Shown here piece after piece: positions 23,401-38,400 of a stretch of 64,000 nt of DNA. The notes beneath the pieces are model-generated. The model saw nothing but the letters and a program-made list of their open reading frames with translations. It did not search any database and was not told the origin of the DNA. The stretch spans positions 5,963,991 through 6,027,990 of the forward strand of contig ML677374.1 of NCBI GenBank assembly GCA_007922305.1. Direction: 5' to 3'. Numbering within the stretch: the first letter of the stretch is position 1; every line of letters starts with the position of its first letter. This DNA comes from Dermatemys mawii. Its lineage: Eukaryota > Chordata > Testudines > Dermatemydidae. The position numbers and the translations under genes were made by a program.

Positions 23401-26400
23401 AAAATATGGTGAAGCTTCGAGAGAGTGGCTGTGGTAATAGAGAAGAATACCTGAGACATCTAGGGAAAGTGGGACGGAGGATGTAAATATCATGGCCAAT
23501 AAGGCTTTGGGAAGACTTCTCTCTTAGAAGGATTTGATACTCTCGCTGCTTGTTTATTTTATTCAGGTCAGTTTCTTGGCTTTATTACCAACAGGACTGC
23601 TGCAGATACATGCTTAATGGTCTCTCTTTGCCTTGCATGGTCTAGCCATGCAAATGAATTTCAACTTTTTCTTTCATCAGCTCTTCCCCTGAGATTCCTG
23701 TCCTGTTTCTAATCAGATTTTTCACAAAGCTCTTTGTTCAAAGAGAAGAATTGGAGGTTGTACCGTTAAGTTTTAAACATAACTCAACCAAAATCCACCT
23801 TTATTTACCACATACTGCTGGTATTTAAGATACAGTTTTGTTGTTTTTTAGCTTCTGTGTTGTAGGAAAGAATTATTTTAAAATTGCCTGGAAAACAGAA
23901 TTGGTTTATGTTCTGAGCTGACCGGGCGTACACAGCATTTTAAGGCACTTATCATTGACGTGTGGTCTAATCAATTTTATCTAGGCCTTCTAAATCCATC
24001 TGAACATTGGAGAAATGCTGGTCTTGCTGTAATTGAGGTTAAAATAGCTTCTCATTTTAAACACAGTTTTGTCCCTCCAGCAAACTTCCCCAGAACTAAA
24101 CCAAATTAGCTGAAATGTTATAGATTTGATTTTTCTTTTTTAATGTCCGTGTAGGAATTTTTTTGGGCAAGCCTAGCTTCTAAGTTATTTAGGACCATGT
24201 TCATAAATATTTTGGGGACACCAAAACTCCAAAATGGTTTGGCCTAAAAACTCCAAATTTGTTTTAATCTGTTGGTGTTGGCAAGGACTGGTAACTTGGA
24301 GTAGTTTTGTGGATGGAATTGTACAGTTATTTGAAGCAGTTTTGGCATAGCTTAACAACTCTGGAGTTTATAAACTCTGGATGGCCACCATGTGGTGGGA
24401 GGCAAAGGGAAACCATATATGGGAGAGAGAAGTGGACTGGCATTCAGAGGAGCAGAACAGAGAGAGCTGCATGAGTTGAGATATGAGAGTTACACCTCAC
24501 CAGTCAGGAAGCAAGAACAATGTCATGTGACCCCATCTAGCCAATCAAAATTAACTAATATATTTTGAGTTTAAAATATTAGATAACCACAATAACTGTC
24601 TTCTAAGCAAGCTATGATAGTAGTATTTGCCAAATAATACAAGGTAAGAAATATTTGCCAGATAACTCTGAATAATGAATGAATCTGAGAAATGTATAAG
24701 CCAGTTGTGGATGATTTGCAAATATCCTAAGGGCAGATCCTCAGCTGTAAAGATCAACATCACTCCCATGAAGGCAATGGAGCTAAGCTGCTTTGCCAAC
24801 TGGACTCAGGCCTTCAATTCATTAAATAAATTGTTCCCTATGAGTTATTCATTTTGCTTTAGTTTAGTATCAAAGCCAAGTACTCCAGTCTTGACTCCAC
24901 AGGTAAACCCTGCAAAGAAGGGGAATTTAACAATCTCCTTAAAATCTTCCTCAGGTCCTACTTCATTTAAAAGTCCTCCATCAGCTATCTCCATCTTACA
25001 TGCAAAAGGTAAAATCCTGACTCCATTTAAGTCAATGGAAGTTTTGCCACTGACTTCCATGGGCCAAGATTTTACCCAGAGTCTGAGCCAAAACCTACTG
25101 AAGTCAGTGGAAAGATTCTTACTGACTTCAGAACGCATGGGCCCAGTCGCTGTGAGCACAGGGCCAAAGGGGCAGAATTAAGGTAGTTGGAATGGCCTCA
25201 AATCAGTATGGCCAGCTCCAAGGATTCAAAACTCACAAGTCGGCCTCCAAAATACAAAACATTTTTGGGGGGCTAATCTTTATTTGCTTTCTGTTCTTTC
25301 AGCCATTAGTGTGTTTGTGGGTAACGTTTTCAAACTTTTCTCCACAACCATGAGAGCTAGTAGCTTACTTTAAAAAAAAAAAAAAGCTGAGTCTCATGTA
25401 AACACGTGACTCCAGGGACTGGGGCTTTAAGGAGAACACCCCGAGAATATCCCGAGAGTCTCAATAAAAATGTGAGAGTAGCAACATTTCCATACATTCT
25501 AATATTCTGAGGGTCAGGAGGTGGTGTGTGTTATTTTTAAAGCTATAACCTTGAAGGTTACCTATATAGGACAAAACAAAATCACTCTTTATGAGATGTA
25601 ACAAAGTCCTGAAACAAAGGCAAGATTAAAAAGAACATGTGGTTACACAGGTTAATTTCGAACTTGATGATTTCAAATAAATCAGTCTGCTATCCCTAAC
25701 TGCTGCTCCTCTGAGCCATCACTCTAAGGCTGGTGTCTTGTAGACATCATGGGGGCAGTCAGTCTTGAGTAGGGATATGGAAGATGAGTGGACCTATGGA
25801 ATAGTTCAGGGAGAACATTTCATGTGTAAAGGGCAGCGTGGAAGAAAGCCTAGGGATGTTTGGGTGAGAAGCAGGCAAATGGAGCATTCATGGCTGGCAT
25901 TTGTGGGAGAGATGGGAGCGATGCAATGAGAGACTGGAGCAGATAAGCAAGGAAGGGAATTAAAGGGGAAGAGAAGCAACCTGCATTTGCTGCAGTGGAA
26001 AATGGGAAGGCAGTGGAGGGGTCAAAGCGAGCCAGGGGTGACATGGACTAATTGAATGGATTGGAGAGAGACAGTGTGGGGGCTGAGGAGGCAAGAGTAG
26101 GCAAGACGTGTTGTTACAATATGTATCTCACTGATGTATTAAAATCTAATACATTGATGTATAAACCATTGTAGCTCAGGAATATAGAAAATAAATCCAA
26201 GCCATCTGTAACTGGGGGAGCATAAACGGTACCATTTAAAAACAAAACAGAATCATCATATTCATAATCTCTAATCCTTCTAAGTTAAATTGGCTGGAAC
26301 CACTGTGTATAGATGTTTTATAACCTGCTGCAAATTTGTGACAGAGAGAATATGTGGTCTTATGGGGGAATTTATCTAGGGCAATAAATACTATGTCAAA

Positions 26401-29400
26401 ATTTCTTAATCTCTCGGAAAATCAGATAAGAGCTCGAGGCAAGATTGCAAAGGAATTGTGGAATTGTGGTTTGGGGATTTAAGCGGTGGTGGGAATGAGA
26501 CGCTCTTTATTTGACTTTGAAATAAATGTAAAATGTTAGAGCTGGTCAAAAATGTTGTGAAAAATGAAAATTTTTGGATTATCTCTATGAAATAGAGCAT
26601 GGACCATTATCATTTAGTGCATCATTTGGTTTCAGTGAGTATGGTACTTACTGTGTGGTTTGATTGGATCGATAGTTATTTTATCTGTATGGCACAATAA
26701 AGAACTCGCTTAGTCATTTGGATTTATCCTATATAATAATGTCCAGTAGTGATGGTCAAAAATAAAATACTGGACAGGCTCAGTCCAGCAGCTGTGACTC
26801 ACATAAAAGTTCATTACTCAGTTGAGTCAGTTTCTCACCAGCGAAAGTCTTTAAATCTTAATCAGTGCACTACGCCTGCGAGTAAAGGTTACTTGTGTCA
26901 GTGATGCGATTGGGGTGGTCTTCTATAATTCAAGTTCGGAGGAATAAGATAACTATGCAGGAATAAGAAAACACTGCTTTTCCTGTGCAAATCTGCTAAA
27001 TTAATTTGGCTAAAGACTTGTTTTTAAGTGGGAATCCTTGAGGCATTTAAGCAGTAATACAGCTCTTGGTGTGTACGGTAACCCAATATTTTATGGTTTT
27101 CCAAGGTTTAAGTACAGGTGTACTCAATGTTTTTGAAGGGTACAGGTACTGCTAGTCAACCTTGATTCCGCATTACTAACATTTTTGGGCAATGCATGTA
27201 TTAAAGTCAAGCATGTACTTAAGTGCTTTGCTGCATTGGCCCAGAGTGTTTAGTACTTTGCATTTAGTGAATCACTTGTGTGGTTTCTCTTATCCTTTCT
27301 GTGAGAGAAGAATTGTGCCGTACGAGCAGTGTTTTGTTCTGGTTGTTGGACTCTGTGATCTGCAAGGCTTTTTCCATCTTGAATTTCTGACTTCAGTTTC
27401 ACAAAACCATTTTGTAGTCTGAAAACTGCATGTGTGAATATAGCATTTTTCTCTGGGTATTGAGAAGGGCACCCTGACAAATTTGAGAGTGTTGTACCTA
27501 CGAAGACTTAGTAACACAGCTGAATATTAAAAACTCATATGTTTCCAAAGTAGCAAGAAAATTCAAGCAATATTAGAGATCTGTTCATGTCACTGAGAAT
27601 AAAATATCTCATCTCATGGCAGTATTGGCTGATACAACAGTCTCTGCTCCTCTTACTTAAAAATGTAATGCATCAGTTACATTTTGCAACACTCCACACC
27701 CGAGATAAAATTTGAGTATTTATCGGTAAGCAAAGGGTCTATATGGCTTGGAGGCATAATAAAGACAGCTGCACATCCTGTCACTTGTAACACATGTGGG
27801 TTTTTTTTTATTAGGATGCAGGAACATATTAAATGTTTTCCTCTGTAAGAAGCAGCTTAGAGCAGAGAGTAAGAGAACAAAGCTGCTCCTGTGGGATATG
27901 AAAATGAATTCCATGTGTGAGAATGAAACCAGATAGCAAGTCACCCTGCTACTTTTTCTTTCTATCAGCCAGCAGAGCATTAGTCTGTGTAATTGTAAGT
28001 GTACATATTAGTGCTAATTTAACCCATACAATTATAAGAAGGCTTTCAACGTTAAATCATGTATTATTAACACCATGCGGTAGATGGTAGAATGCTGCAC
28101 AATAGGACTAATGGGCTAAGCATAGAGACCCTCTGCCAAGAGAATTTACAGTCAAAATTCTATAGCATCTTGTTCTCTTTCAGGTCCATTCAGACTGTAC
28201 TGTATCCCTTTAGCTGGTGATTTTCCTTTTCCCTACTGACCTTAGTCGTCCATATATGGGTTGTATATTTATGTGATAACAGTGCTCAGCTGGGCTGGGA
28301 GAAATCCTTTTTCCTCAACCTCTAGACTGTAGAACTATACCTACAACTACTGTTTAAAACTCTGGGGCTGGATTAACCCCCCTGCCCCCGTGGTCCTTAT
28401 GCACATCTGAAGCAATCCAAATAGACAAGACAAACAAAGGGTAGGAGGGAATGCAGGCACAGAGAGTCAGGAATAGAATCCAGGCCTCCTGTGTCCTGGC
28501 CCAGTGTCCTGTCCACTGGACCACGCTGCCTCTTGCACAGCTCTGTAGTTTTCTATTTAAGTGGATGGGTTTGGAGAAAAGAGGTAGATTTTCCATTTCT
28601 TTTTATCTCAATGCAATAGACTTCAGCAGTTTATTCACCTCACCCATGTTTTTATTTATGTGCATTCTTCCTTTTAACGGTGAGATGCTAGTCGCTAAAG
28701 AGGACATTGTGGTTCATGGTGCGTCATTAAGCTTGGGATGCAACATTACAAGAATGAGACAGGGTTACAGTAGTTCCTTGACTCCCTGCCACTCCACCAC
28801 AGGAGGGGAACGTAAGAGAGGCGTGTTATCTCATAGTCTCTGTGCTGCACAACGCAGTCCAGACACAGCAGCGGGAGGCAGAAGAAGCACCTTACGCTGA
28901 TGCCCTGGGGACACAGCTGCAGCAAAAAAATAGCAGACGGAGCACAGCTGACTGTAGCAAAAAGATGAGTTCTGTGGGATCCTTGCTTAGACTTGATGCG
29001 GCTGTGCTAACCACTGCTTAGGGGGCTTCCTACTATTTCATTACATTTAGCAGCTGTGGAGGGGGATTGAAAACTGTTTCTAAATTAGCTGCTGGTATGC
29101 ATAGGGCTAAACTGCATTCATGTCTGTTTGGCAGGGTCATAGTGAGTTGTGAAATGCTTCTTAAACACCTTTCTTTTTAGTTTATATAGGGATCATCCTC
29201 ACATCCTAGCGGTATTCCTTTGGGACCAGATCCTCAGCTGGTGTAAATTGGCTTAGCCTATGGAATTGTGTCAGGCTGAGGATCTGTTCCCATTTCAGAA
29301 AAGTTGAGTGCATTAGGCTGTTGGTTGTCCTATAGGAGAAGAAGTCCCAAGGGTGGCGAGATTTTTGGTGGTTTTATCCTTCTCATTGCTCCTTGTTTCC

Positions 29401-32400
29401 TCTGCCACTCTGTGAAGAGTTCCTTTTCTCTACGATGTACAAATACATGTTCTTTATTTGCTGGCACTGATTGTGGTTGCAATGTACCTTGGCTATAGGA
29501 GGCAAGGAGTGAGCCTTAACTATTTTCTAATACTGGTGTGCGTTATGAAACTGTGCTCGCTGCTGCCAAGGAGTCAAACAGTAGATCATATGACAGATAT
29601 CCACAAGTACTTTCGCTCCTTTCATCTGTAGATCGCAAAATACTGTAGAAAGATGGGTATCATTACCCCATTTTACAGGTGAGAAAACCAAGACACAGAC
29701 TGATAAAGTAACTGGCTTAATGGCATGCATCAGGTCAATGGCGGGGCAGGGGGTAGCACCAAGGTCTCCTATCTCCCACCCAGCCTGTGACTCTTTCCAC
29801 AGGATCATGCTGTCTTTTTCTCTGATTTGTGTTTCTCTTGGGGTATAATTTTTCCATCTGAAATTCCCCTTTAAGTCCTGCATTGCGGCAACTTTCTAGC
29901 TGAGGAGGCCTAGATGTGGCTTCCTTTTGGAAACAGGTGGTGTCATCCCCGACCTGGGAACATTTGCGTAGTGTGAGGTTCTTCCTTTCTTCTCCCTGTG
30001 GGAGCTTTTACTTCCTCCTCTTGGTTTTAACAACAGTCAGAGATCCATACACCTCGTCCCTTTGACAGTCTGCATTAAGCTAGCCCGGGGTGTCTGTGAC
30101 TTATTTCACTAAACTCTAGGCTTTTTAAAAACATTGTGAATTCATTGCTTGTGAATGTTCCTGGATTGACAGCCCAGGAAATGGAGGTCTTCTGTGTATG
30201 GAACATGCACAGCTTATCCATGCAGCCCCACCTGGGTTCCTTACCCAGACTGAGATGGATCAGCCTAAGGATGAGAGGGAGCTCTGCTGTCCCTTTCAGT
30301 CTTAGTCTCTGGCCATTAGGAATTGGACTACTTAAGTTGGAAGCTCTTTGAGGCAGGGACCATCTTTTTTGTTCTGTGTTTGTACAGCACCTAGCACACT
30401 GGGGTCCTGCTCCACAACTGGGGCTCCTTGGTGCTACTAAAATAAAAAATAAATGAGTGAGTTGGTATCTTATTATTATTTATCATCACACAGGCTACTA
30501 AACGCAGTAATTTTCTACCACTAGGCTGGATTAGGGTCAGGGACTGAAAGGTAAAATATTCAGGATTGCATTACCTAGTTCTCTTAGCCAGCCATTCCCC
30601 CCCACCCCCAATGTTCTTAATTAAGACAAAACAGGAGGACCAGAGAGACCCAAACTAGCAAAGGGGGTTGTTGGGAGATCAGACACCATCAGGATATACT
30701 GGTTTCACCGAGTGTGTGTTGATTTTTCCTTGGATTGCTTTTATAATGGATAATGTGTCCTACAAAACACTTTTTTTGGTAGGCTGTGCACAGCGTGATA
30801 CAATGTGGCTCCAATTACTGGCTTTAACAGGTTAATTTTAATGCATTTGTGACAGTTATTGATCAAAGGTAGCATTTATAACCAGGGACTACTTTGTCAA
30901 GGTTAGGTCTTGCTCAAGAAACAGGCTTTGATAAGATGAGCTATTGACTGTAAATTCTAGTACCCAGCCTTTTAACAGATTAGTGCTTTCCTTTTCAAGC
31001 AAGCTGTAAATAGGAGGGGGAAGAGAAATGCTGGGCCTCAATCTCCCTGCTATATGCACATATATAAACATCCAATCTTTAAAGTCCCCCCCATATATCC
31101 CACTAGTTTATTTATTATTTGTAATGATTGATAGTACAGTAAGGCCAAGAGAGAGCCCAACAGAGATTAGGGCCCCAGTGTACCTGAAGAGTTTACATTT
31201 TAAACAGACAGACAAAAGGAGAAACACGGGCCCACAGAGGAAATGATTTGTCCAAGATTATTGGCAGAGCCAAGAATTCAAATCAGGTCTCTTGAGTCCC
31301 AGTCAAATGCCCTATTCACATACCGCTCATAGAGTAAATGCAAGCAACCTGCGTAAGAGCTGTAGCTATAACAGGTGCTACTGTATTCCCCTCTTGCAAG
31401 GAAAGCACTATTGGGTTGGGTTTCTATTTGAATAAGAAACCTCCAAGAAAAAGCTAGGTGGTTTGCGGTTCAGTAGCTAGCACTTTTCTAGTCAGTACTG
31501 AGCCAAGGTACAAGGGATGTGTTGCACTATTTTTGACATGGGACGTTCAGTCAGGATCTTGCAGACATTAACAATCCAATGGCATTTCCCCCAAGAACAG
31601 GAATGCTGGCTAACCAGACTATTCATGAGTGCTCAGTTACTTGTGTGCTGGCAGGATCAGGCTCATGTAGAGGATGAGGTCAGGTCAGTGTGCAGGGCTA
31701 TCTCCATTGTTATCCTCTGCATAGTAACGATGGTGTGGTAGGAAGGTGGTGTGGTCTGAGGATAAAGTCACTGCCGGAAGGCAGTTTAATGGGGTGTTGA
31801 TTCAGGAAGTGGCAGAATGTCGACAGGGAGCTCAGGTGTGTATGCGTGTGAGCCCAGTTGCCTGAGAAGAATCTAAATGCTGGGCGGTCTAATGAAGACA
31901 AGGTGAACCTTGCTGGCCTGTGTTGCAGTCATTGTTATTACCTGTCCCGTGTTCAGAAAACTGTAACAACCTCTCAAGCAGCTGTCTCCTGAGTGAACAT
32001 GGCGGAGGCCTGATTTTCAGAGGCGCAGAGCGTCCACCGTGTCTACTGACTTCCGCGGGAGAAGTCAGGATGAGTGCTTCCTTGTTGTGTTGCTGTTCTG
32101 CTCTCGGAAAATGCTGCTGCCTGCTCTTCTTGTCTTCCCAGGGGGTTGGAACCTGCTCACTGCTTCCCCCAAATGCTGACCACTGTTATCAAGGAGTAAA
32201 AAATTGGGCTCATAAGAGGCAGGGGTTTTTGTTTGGGCTGTTTTTTTCCTTATTTACAGGAAAGCTTTGCGGAGGCTGTTAGATGAAGCATCAGGAGCAT
32301 GCAGCTTAGAAAGCTTTTGTGCCATGGGGAGCCCCATTAATTTTGACACTGAATTGGTCCCTAGACACAGCTTGCTAGAGGCTTTTTTACTACCTTTAAA

Positions 32401-35400
32401 AATTTTAATGACCTTCAAAATTTCCTGGCCCCCTTCAAAGCCTTGTTTTTATTTAGTGGAAGCAGGGGCTGAGAGACACTGAATACTAATAGCCTCTAAG
32501 AAACCACCCTTCATTGCCTCTTGACCCTGACCAGGTCCTGTAACTGTGTGTTGCGAGTAGCTGGAACAAATACTTCACTGCATTAAACTGAGTCTCAATC
32601 CTTGAATCAAGTGAAGTGAATAGATTTTAAAAAACAAATTAAAAAAACCCCTAGAGTATTTTTTTTCAAACACGCTTTGAAAATCTCCCATCTCTTCCCC
32701 AGTTCTTTTTTAAATTATTATTATTTCTTAATGGGGATAAAACCGGATAGCCTCCGGTTCAGTACAATCCAGATATTTTGCCATCCTTTGTGCCTCAATG
32801 GCTGAGATAGAATAGGCAGTTATGGAGGAAGAATTAGATAAATCAGACCATCTGCCTAGTCACACATCTTCCTAATTCATCTTCTGACCATAGTGATCTG
32901 GATCGGTAGCACTGAAGAGGAGGACACTTTTGAGGGTTGGCAATGATTTATATACAGCGCTTTCTGCTTTCGCATCAAAAATAATCTGGCTTTTTCCAGC
33001 ACAGTTTGAGGTGGATGGAAACATAGCCAGCAGCAAGAAAGGTGATTTGATTGAGTGGAAGGATGGGACAGTGGTTAGGGGATGTACCCAGAGGTGAATT
33101 AAGAAATATTGGGGCCCCTGGCACAAAGAACATTTGGGGCCCCTACATCACCCCCTTCCATAGGGCCCCACTCCCTGCTCCTCCCTTACCTGAGGCCCCG
33201 CCCCTGCTCCTCTCCTTCCCCGAGGCCTCACCCCCCTGGCCTGGCCTGATAAGAGCTGCCCAGGGGCCACTGTGAAGCCTTTTGGACCCTTCACCTGCCC
33301 TGAGGGACAGGGACACGGGCTGGGGGCTGCTCTTGGGCCCCCCTGGCCTCCACTCCAGGCAGAGGCAGGGTCCTGGTCTCCCCACAGCTGCTTGGGCTCG
33401 CTGGACAGCTCTTACAACAGCCTAGGGCATGTAAATACAAAGACATATAGTAAAACATTTTTTTTAAAGGTGGGGTTGACTCTTACTGGCATTACTTACC
33501 ATTTCAAGAGAATTACATCAGTAACAAAGTATTGAGTCAAGATCAAAGAATCATATCATAATATTATGTATTTATTATTTATTTCATTTATATCTATACA
33601 GCAGCTCCAGTATAGAGAAGAAAACAGCAGATGCACATTCCTTATCCTTTGTCTATTTGCATTTCCACAATGCTTAGAAGTGCAACTCATGGTCCAGGAC
33701 CCTTTTGAAGACCTTGTCAGGGCAACAAAGAAAAAGAGTCCAAATTACTATAGGGATGAATAGAAAAGGAAAGTGAACTGCTGACTCTCTCTTTTTTTAA
33801 AAGCTGAATTTACTGAAAATTGAATGTAACCTATATATCTATCAGGAACATAAACGACACAAATTAGATCCAAACTTGGGCCCATTGTGGCTGGTTGCCT
33901 GAAGTAGTGTTGGTATTTGTGCAGATATTTAATTACAGTATGTCAAAGCTGCAGCTGTGTGTTTCCACTCAGAAGTTGGAATGTCTATCTCTGTTGTAGG
34001 TGTCTTTCACTCTGAGTATTACAATACTACTCTATGCTGAATTCTTCACTTCACCTGGCCGTGGGTCATACATCCAAAACATATTAAAATTCAGTAACCA
34101 TCATCTATATTTTGTTAGTGGGGAATATCAGCGCCCTGGGAGAGAAGCTTGCTCCGGTCCAAACATATGTTAATCTTCCTTTTCAGAAGAGAATTCATTT
34201 AGGATTATAGTGGCAAGTAGTAACAGCGAATAAAACAGAGATAAATGCATGTGGAATATAATTTCCTGTCCCCTACATCCCTGGCATTAATATTTGTCTG
34301 AATGACATTGGGGGCTGTGTGGGAAAATATCCAGCGCTGGATTTGGATGTTTAAAAAAAAACCTCAAAACACTGGGGAGTGTTGAAAAGGAAAAAAGGCT
34401 GATCTGCTAGCAGGGACCTGCTGTTCTTGTACTGTTCTTTCCTTGATAGTGTTTGAGTGATTTCCAACCAGTCAGCAGGCTGCTTTACTGACAAGCACGT
34501 TTCTTATAGCATGGCACAGATTGCAGCTGAGTTGTTGGAAGTTTGTCTCCTTCCAACTTTGTTGCAACGGAGTGATTCACTCCTGAAATTTACCGGACTC
34601 AGTCCTTTGCTGCTACTAGTGCTTTGCCCTTCTACCAAGGATCTCAAAGCCCATGAATGACTCATCTTGCAATGCTCTATGTTACAAGTGGGGAAACTGA
34701 AGCAGAGTATGGTTAAAGTGAGTTGCCCAAGGTCAATCAGTGAATCTGTGGCAGAACTGGGAATATGGCTCTATGCTCCTTGTTCCCGCTCCTGAACCTT
34801 AACCCCAAGACTGTCTTTCCTAGGCCCCCTACATCAAGTTATTTGTATATTGGTAACACTCAAGTGGCCTGTTCATGGACCAGGACTCCATGGTGTTAGG
34901 TGCTGTACAAACACACAACAAAAAGAAAATGCCTGTCCCTCAGAGTTTACAATTGACAGAAGTGTATGAGGTCACCCTTGCCATCCTGAAAAACTCTTGT
35001 GCCAGTGTTGGGTGGCACTTTATCATTTTTCCTCTGGCTGACATACCAGTCCATGAACCCTGTTTTACAAAGAATTGTTGTCCCCAGGTGCCTGCAAGTG
35101 GCGTTGGCCCAAGGTTGCAGAAGGTATCGGTGTGAAAAGAAGGGGGCAGAGGTGAAGCAAGACATTCAGGCCCTCTAGCAGAACTGAGCAAACTATCTAG
35201 CAAATCTGAGACTGGGTGGTTTGGAAGCTGGGTGGGTTAGTGATCCTCGTCAGAGGATGCAGAAGAGTTCTAGAAGTTGGAGTGGAAGGGGAGCAGGTGG
35301 GAAAGTAATATTCTGGGTCAGGAAGTATTCATCAACTAGGTGGGGATAGTGATAGTCTGGGTAAGTTGGAGGGGGTTCAGTTCATCTTTTCTGAATGGAC

Positions 35401-38400
35401 TTTGGAGGGAGGAGGAGCTTAAAAATTCAGGCCGTCTTCAGAGCCAGGGAGTGCCTTGGGGCTGCGTGCTCGGAACAAAGGCTAAATCCTGCTTGGCAGA
35501 TTCCACAGCATAAAGTATTTTCCCTGCTCTGTTATCAGTCCCTGTGTGTGTGTATGCGATGGAAGAGGACTGAAAAGGCCTTCTCTTGAGCTGTAGATAT
35601 ATATTTTCATATGCAGGCATAAGCATTGTGGAGCCCATTGATGCAGCTTGATTTGGTGAATACTAGGCTGATTAGATGTAGACACTGCTGTTTAGGGTAA
35701 CTGGAGGAGGAGGCGAGGAAGGTGTATGTCCATCTATTAAGCCGTTCCAGTGTAGAGAAGAAAACAGCAGGTGCACATTCCTTACCCTTTGTTTATTTGC
35801 ATTTCCACAACCTTGGCTTTGATTTATAGCCGTTGTCCATACAAAGACTCACACAGCGAGGTTTCGGAGGAGTGAGAGCAGAGGCCAGTGTTCAGAGTGT
35901 TCTGGTGGGAGGATGGCTGAACCCACTGTGCTGTTACAGGGGACTGCGGTGTGTGATGCTGACACTGCAAGGGAGGGAAGCATGGGCCGCAGATACTGCC
36001 TTAATATTGTTACTCTGAAAAATCCTTCAGTTGTGACATCTTTCCCTGCTCTCTGCCAGCCCCCAAGTGTATTTTACTTGACGGGAGCCCTAGAAAATCA
36101 AGACAGAGGCAGCCTGTTAGATCATCTGCACCATCTCCTGGGACCCGCTGCAAGATTATTCCCGTGAAATCTTTTTCTCATGCTTAGACCTGGTTAGTCT
36201 GAAAGATTCACCACTTCCCTTGGGAGGCTGATCCACAGGCCAAGAGATGTAATTGTTAAAAAGGATTTCTATAACAGTCAGCCTATTTTTCCCCTTTAAT
36301 TAATTTAATCCCATTGCCCCTAGTTGCATCATCACGGCTTGTTCATTAATAAGATAATTTTATGCAAGGGTATGGTGCTTGGGGGTGTTTTTCTATTTAC
36401 TTCGATGAGCTTTGAATCAGGTCCGTAAGTTATATAGTGTATTCATAGGTGTTTCCCACTTTCCTGGATACTCCCACAAATGTTGCAAGAACAGACCAAG
36501 TGTAGTTGAATTAAAACAAATTAGCAACATCTAACTCTATTAAAAATGTAGTCAGTTGTGGCAGAATAAAATAGAAGTGTGTGTGTGTGAAAATATCTGC
36601 CTATCTGATATTGAAATTCAGATCCTCCCCTCAGATGCTGCACACACACGCTGCTTTGTATCTGCAGGTTGCCTTGGAAATTTACTCCCAGATAAGCAGT
36701 GATCCATACGGTAATGCATAACAAGTCAGGCCTGCTGCGTGGAAGCACTTACATGTATTCTGGACAACACAGTCTTTCGCTGAACCCTCCCCACTGTGAG
36801 TAACTAAGACTGCAGAGTGTCTGGCAAATGGACACATATGACTGCAGTACATTTACTTCCTTCTCAATGGTAACAACAATGTTCTGATAAAAAACAAGGG
36901 TGGGGAACAGAGGGAGTTTGACTCTCTGTTATGGCTCTGCCTTGTGGAATTAAGGGGAAGGCAGAAATCTAAGGTGTTCAGTGCAGGATATTCATATGTC
37001 AAGGTAAACATTGTTTTAATGAGCTGTCACAATAGACATGGCATATTCCCCTCTGTCCACACTCTGAGCCCATCAGAACACTATTGTAATCATGGCAAAG
37101 CAGTGTCTTTAATCTTGATGTGGAGAATAATTGTTTATCTGCTTTAAGGTAGCAGGAACACTCATTAAAATATAAATGGAATAATTTGATTTGTATGTGT
37201 CAGGCTGGACATTTCATGATTAGTTGAGCTGGAAAATTTGTCCGACGGTTGAGAAGTACTGGGAGTGGGATATGACTTGTGAAAGCAACATGCCCTACCT
37301 CCTCACTAGGTAATTCACACCAACACCATTAAAACCGTAGGAACTGCCATAGGAATTAATTTGATCCATAGTGGGTCATACTAGTGTTCCATTCTACCTA
37401 ATCAGTATCCTACCACTAACAGTGACCTGTACTCAGTGCTTCAGAGGAGGGTGCAAGAAACCCTGAAGTTATGGGATAACCTGACTCCCATTAATTAGAG
37501 GTTGGCATAAGCCCTGAATCAGGAGGGTTTGTATCCTTTGCGAAAATCTTGTTTGTCTTCAATATTTTGTATTTTATCTAGGGACTGATATACTGGATCT
37601 GTTGAAGTTAATGGGAGTTTTGCCACTGATTTCAATGGAGCCAGGGTTTCACTTTGGATATTCTTGTTGTAGGTATAACTATCAAATCCCTTTTTGAATG
37701 CTGCCAAGATTGAGGCCTCCACAATCTCTTGGGGTAGTGAGTTCCACAGTCAAATGGTGCAGAGGGTGGAAAGGGTTTTTCCCTTTTAGCCAGTTTTGAA
37801 TTTGCCACTGTTCAGTGTATCTGGCTTAGTGCCAGAGCTGTTGCTTTGCACTCCTGGGAGTCGGGTAGATGTGTCTCCAGTTTGATTCAGATCCTAATCT
37901 CACTTTCTATAGGCTGGGGGCTCTGGGACTCATGTCACTCAGTAGTGACTTTTGTATTAGTGTAAGGTGCAATATTGTCCAGCTCCTCTTGAATGCCCTT
38001 AGAGCAAGAAAGGAAGGATAGTCCAGTGGTTAGGGAGCTATTCTGGGACTTGGGAGACCATGGTTCAATTCCCTGCTTTGCCACAGACCCGACTATGCGC
38101 AAGTCACGGAGGGTATCTGTACGCAGCCTGCAGCAGTGAGTCTCCGAGCCTGGGCCAATAGGCTTGGGCTTGCGCTACCCTGCTGAAAATAGCTGTGTAG
38201 ATGTTGTCGCTCAAAATGAGAAGCCTAGTCCACCCTTCTTTCTAGGCTTCAGAGCCCAAATGGCTGTTTTAGCATGAGCCCAAGTCTGTCCATATGGGCT
38301 TGGCCACTTGCTGCCTCAGGCTACTGCTGGCTGTGTAGATGTACCTTTAGTGCCTCAGTTCCCCATCATCTGTAAAATGGGACAATAGCTCTTGCCTACC

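Noticed and set aside
24675..25181. 168-codon + strand frame, one of the longest in the window
   Set aside because: It is produced by the repeated gaagtcaatgg palindromic units, which happen to lack stops. The opposite strand is equally open.
28451..28900. 149-codon + strand frame
   Set aside because: Its first third is a reverse MIR fragment and the rest is unlike any protein I recognise.
33085..33425. Possible second CpG-island promoter in intron 1
   Set aside because: GC-rich but with few CpG and many GGGGCCCC-like internal repeats. It fits a decayed transposon better.
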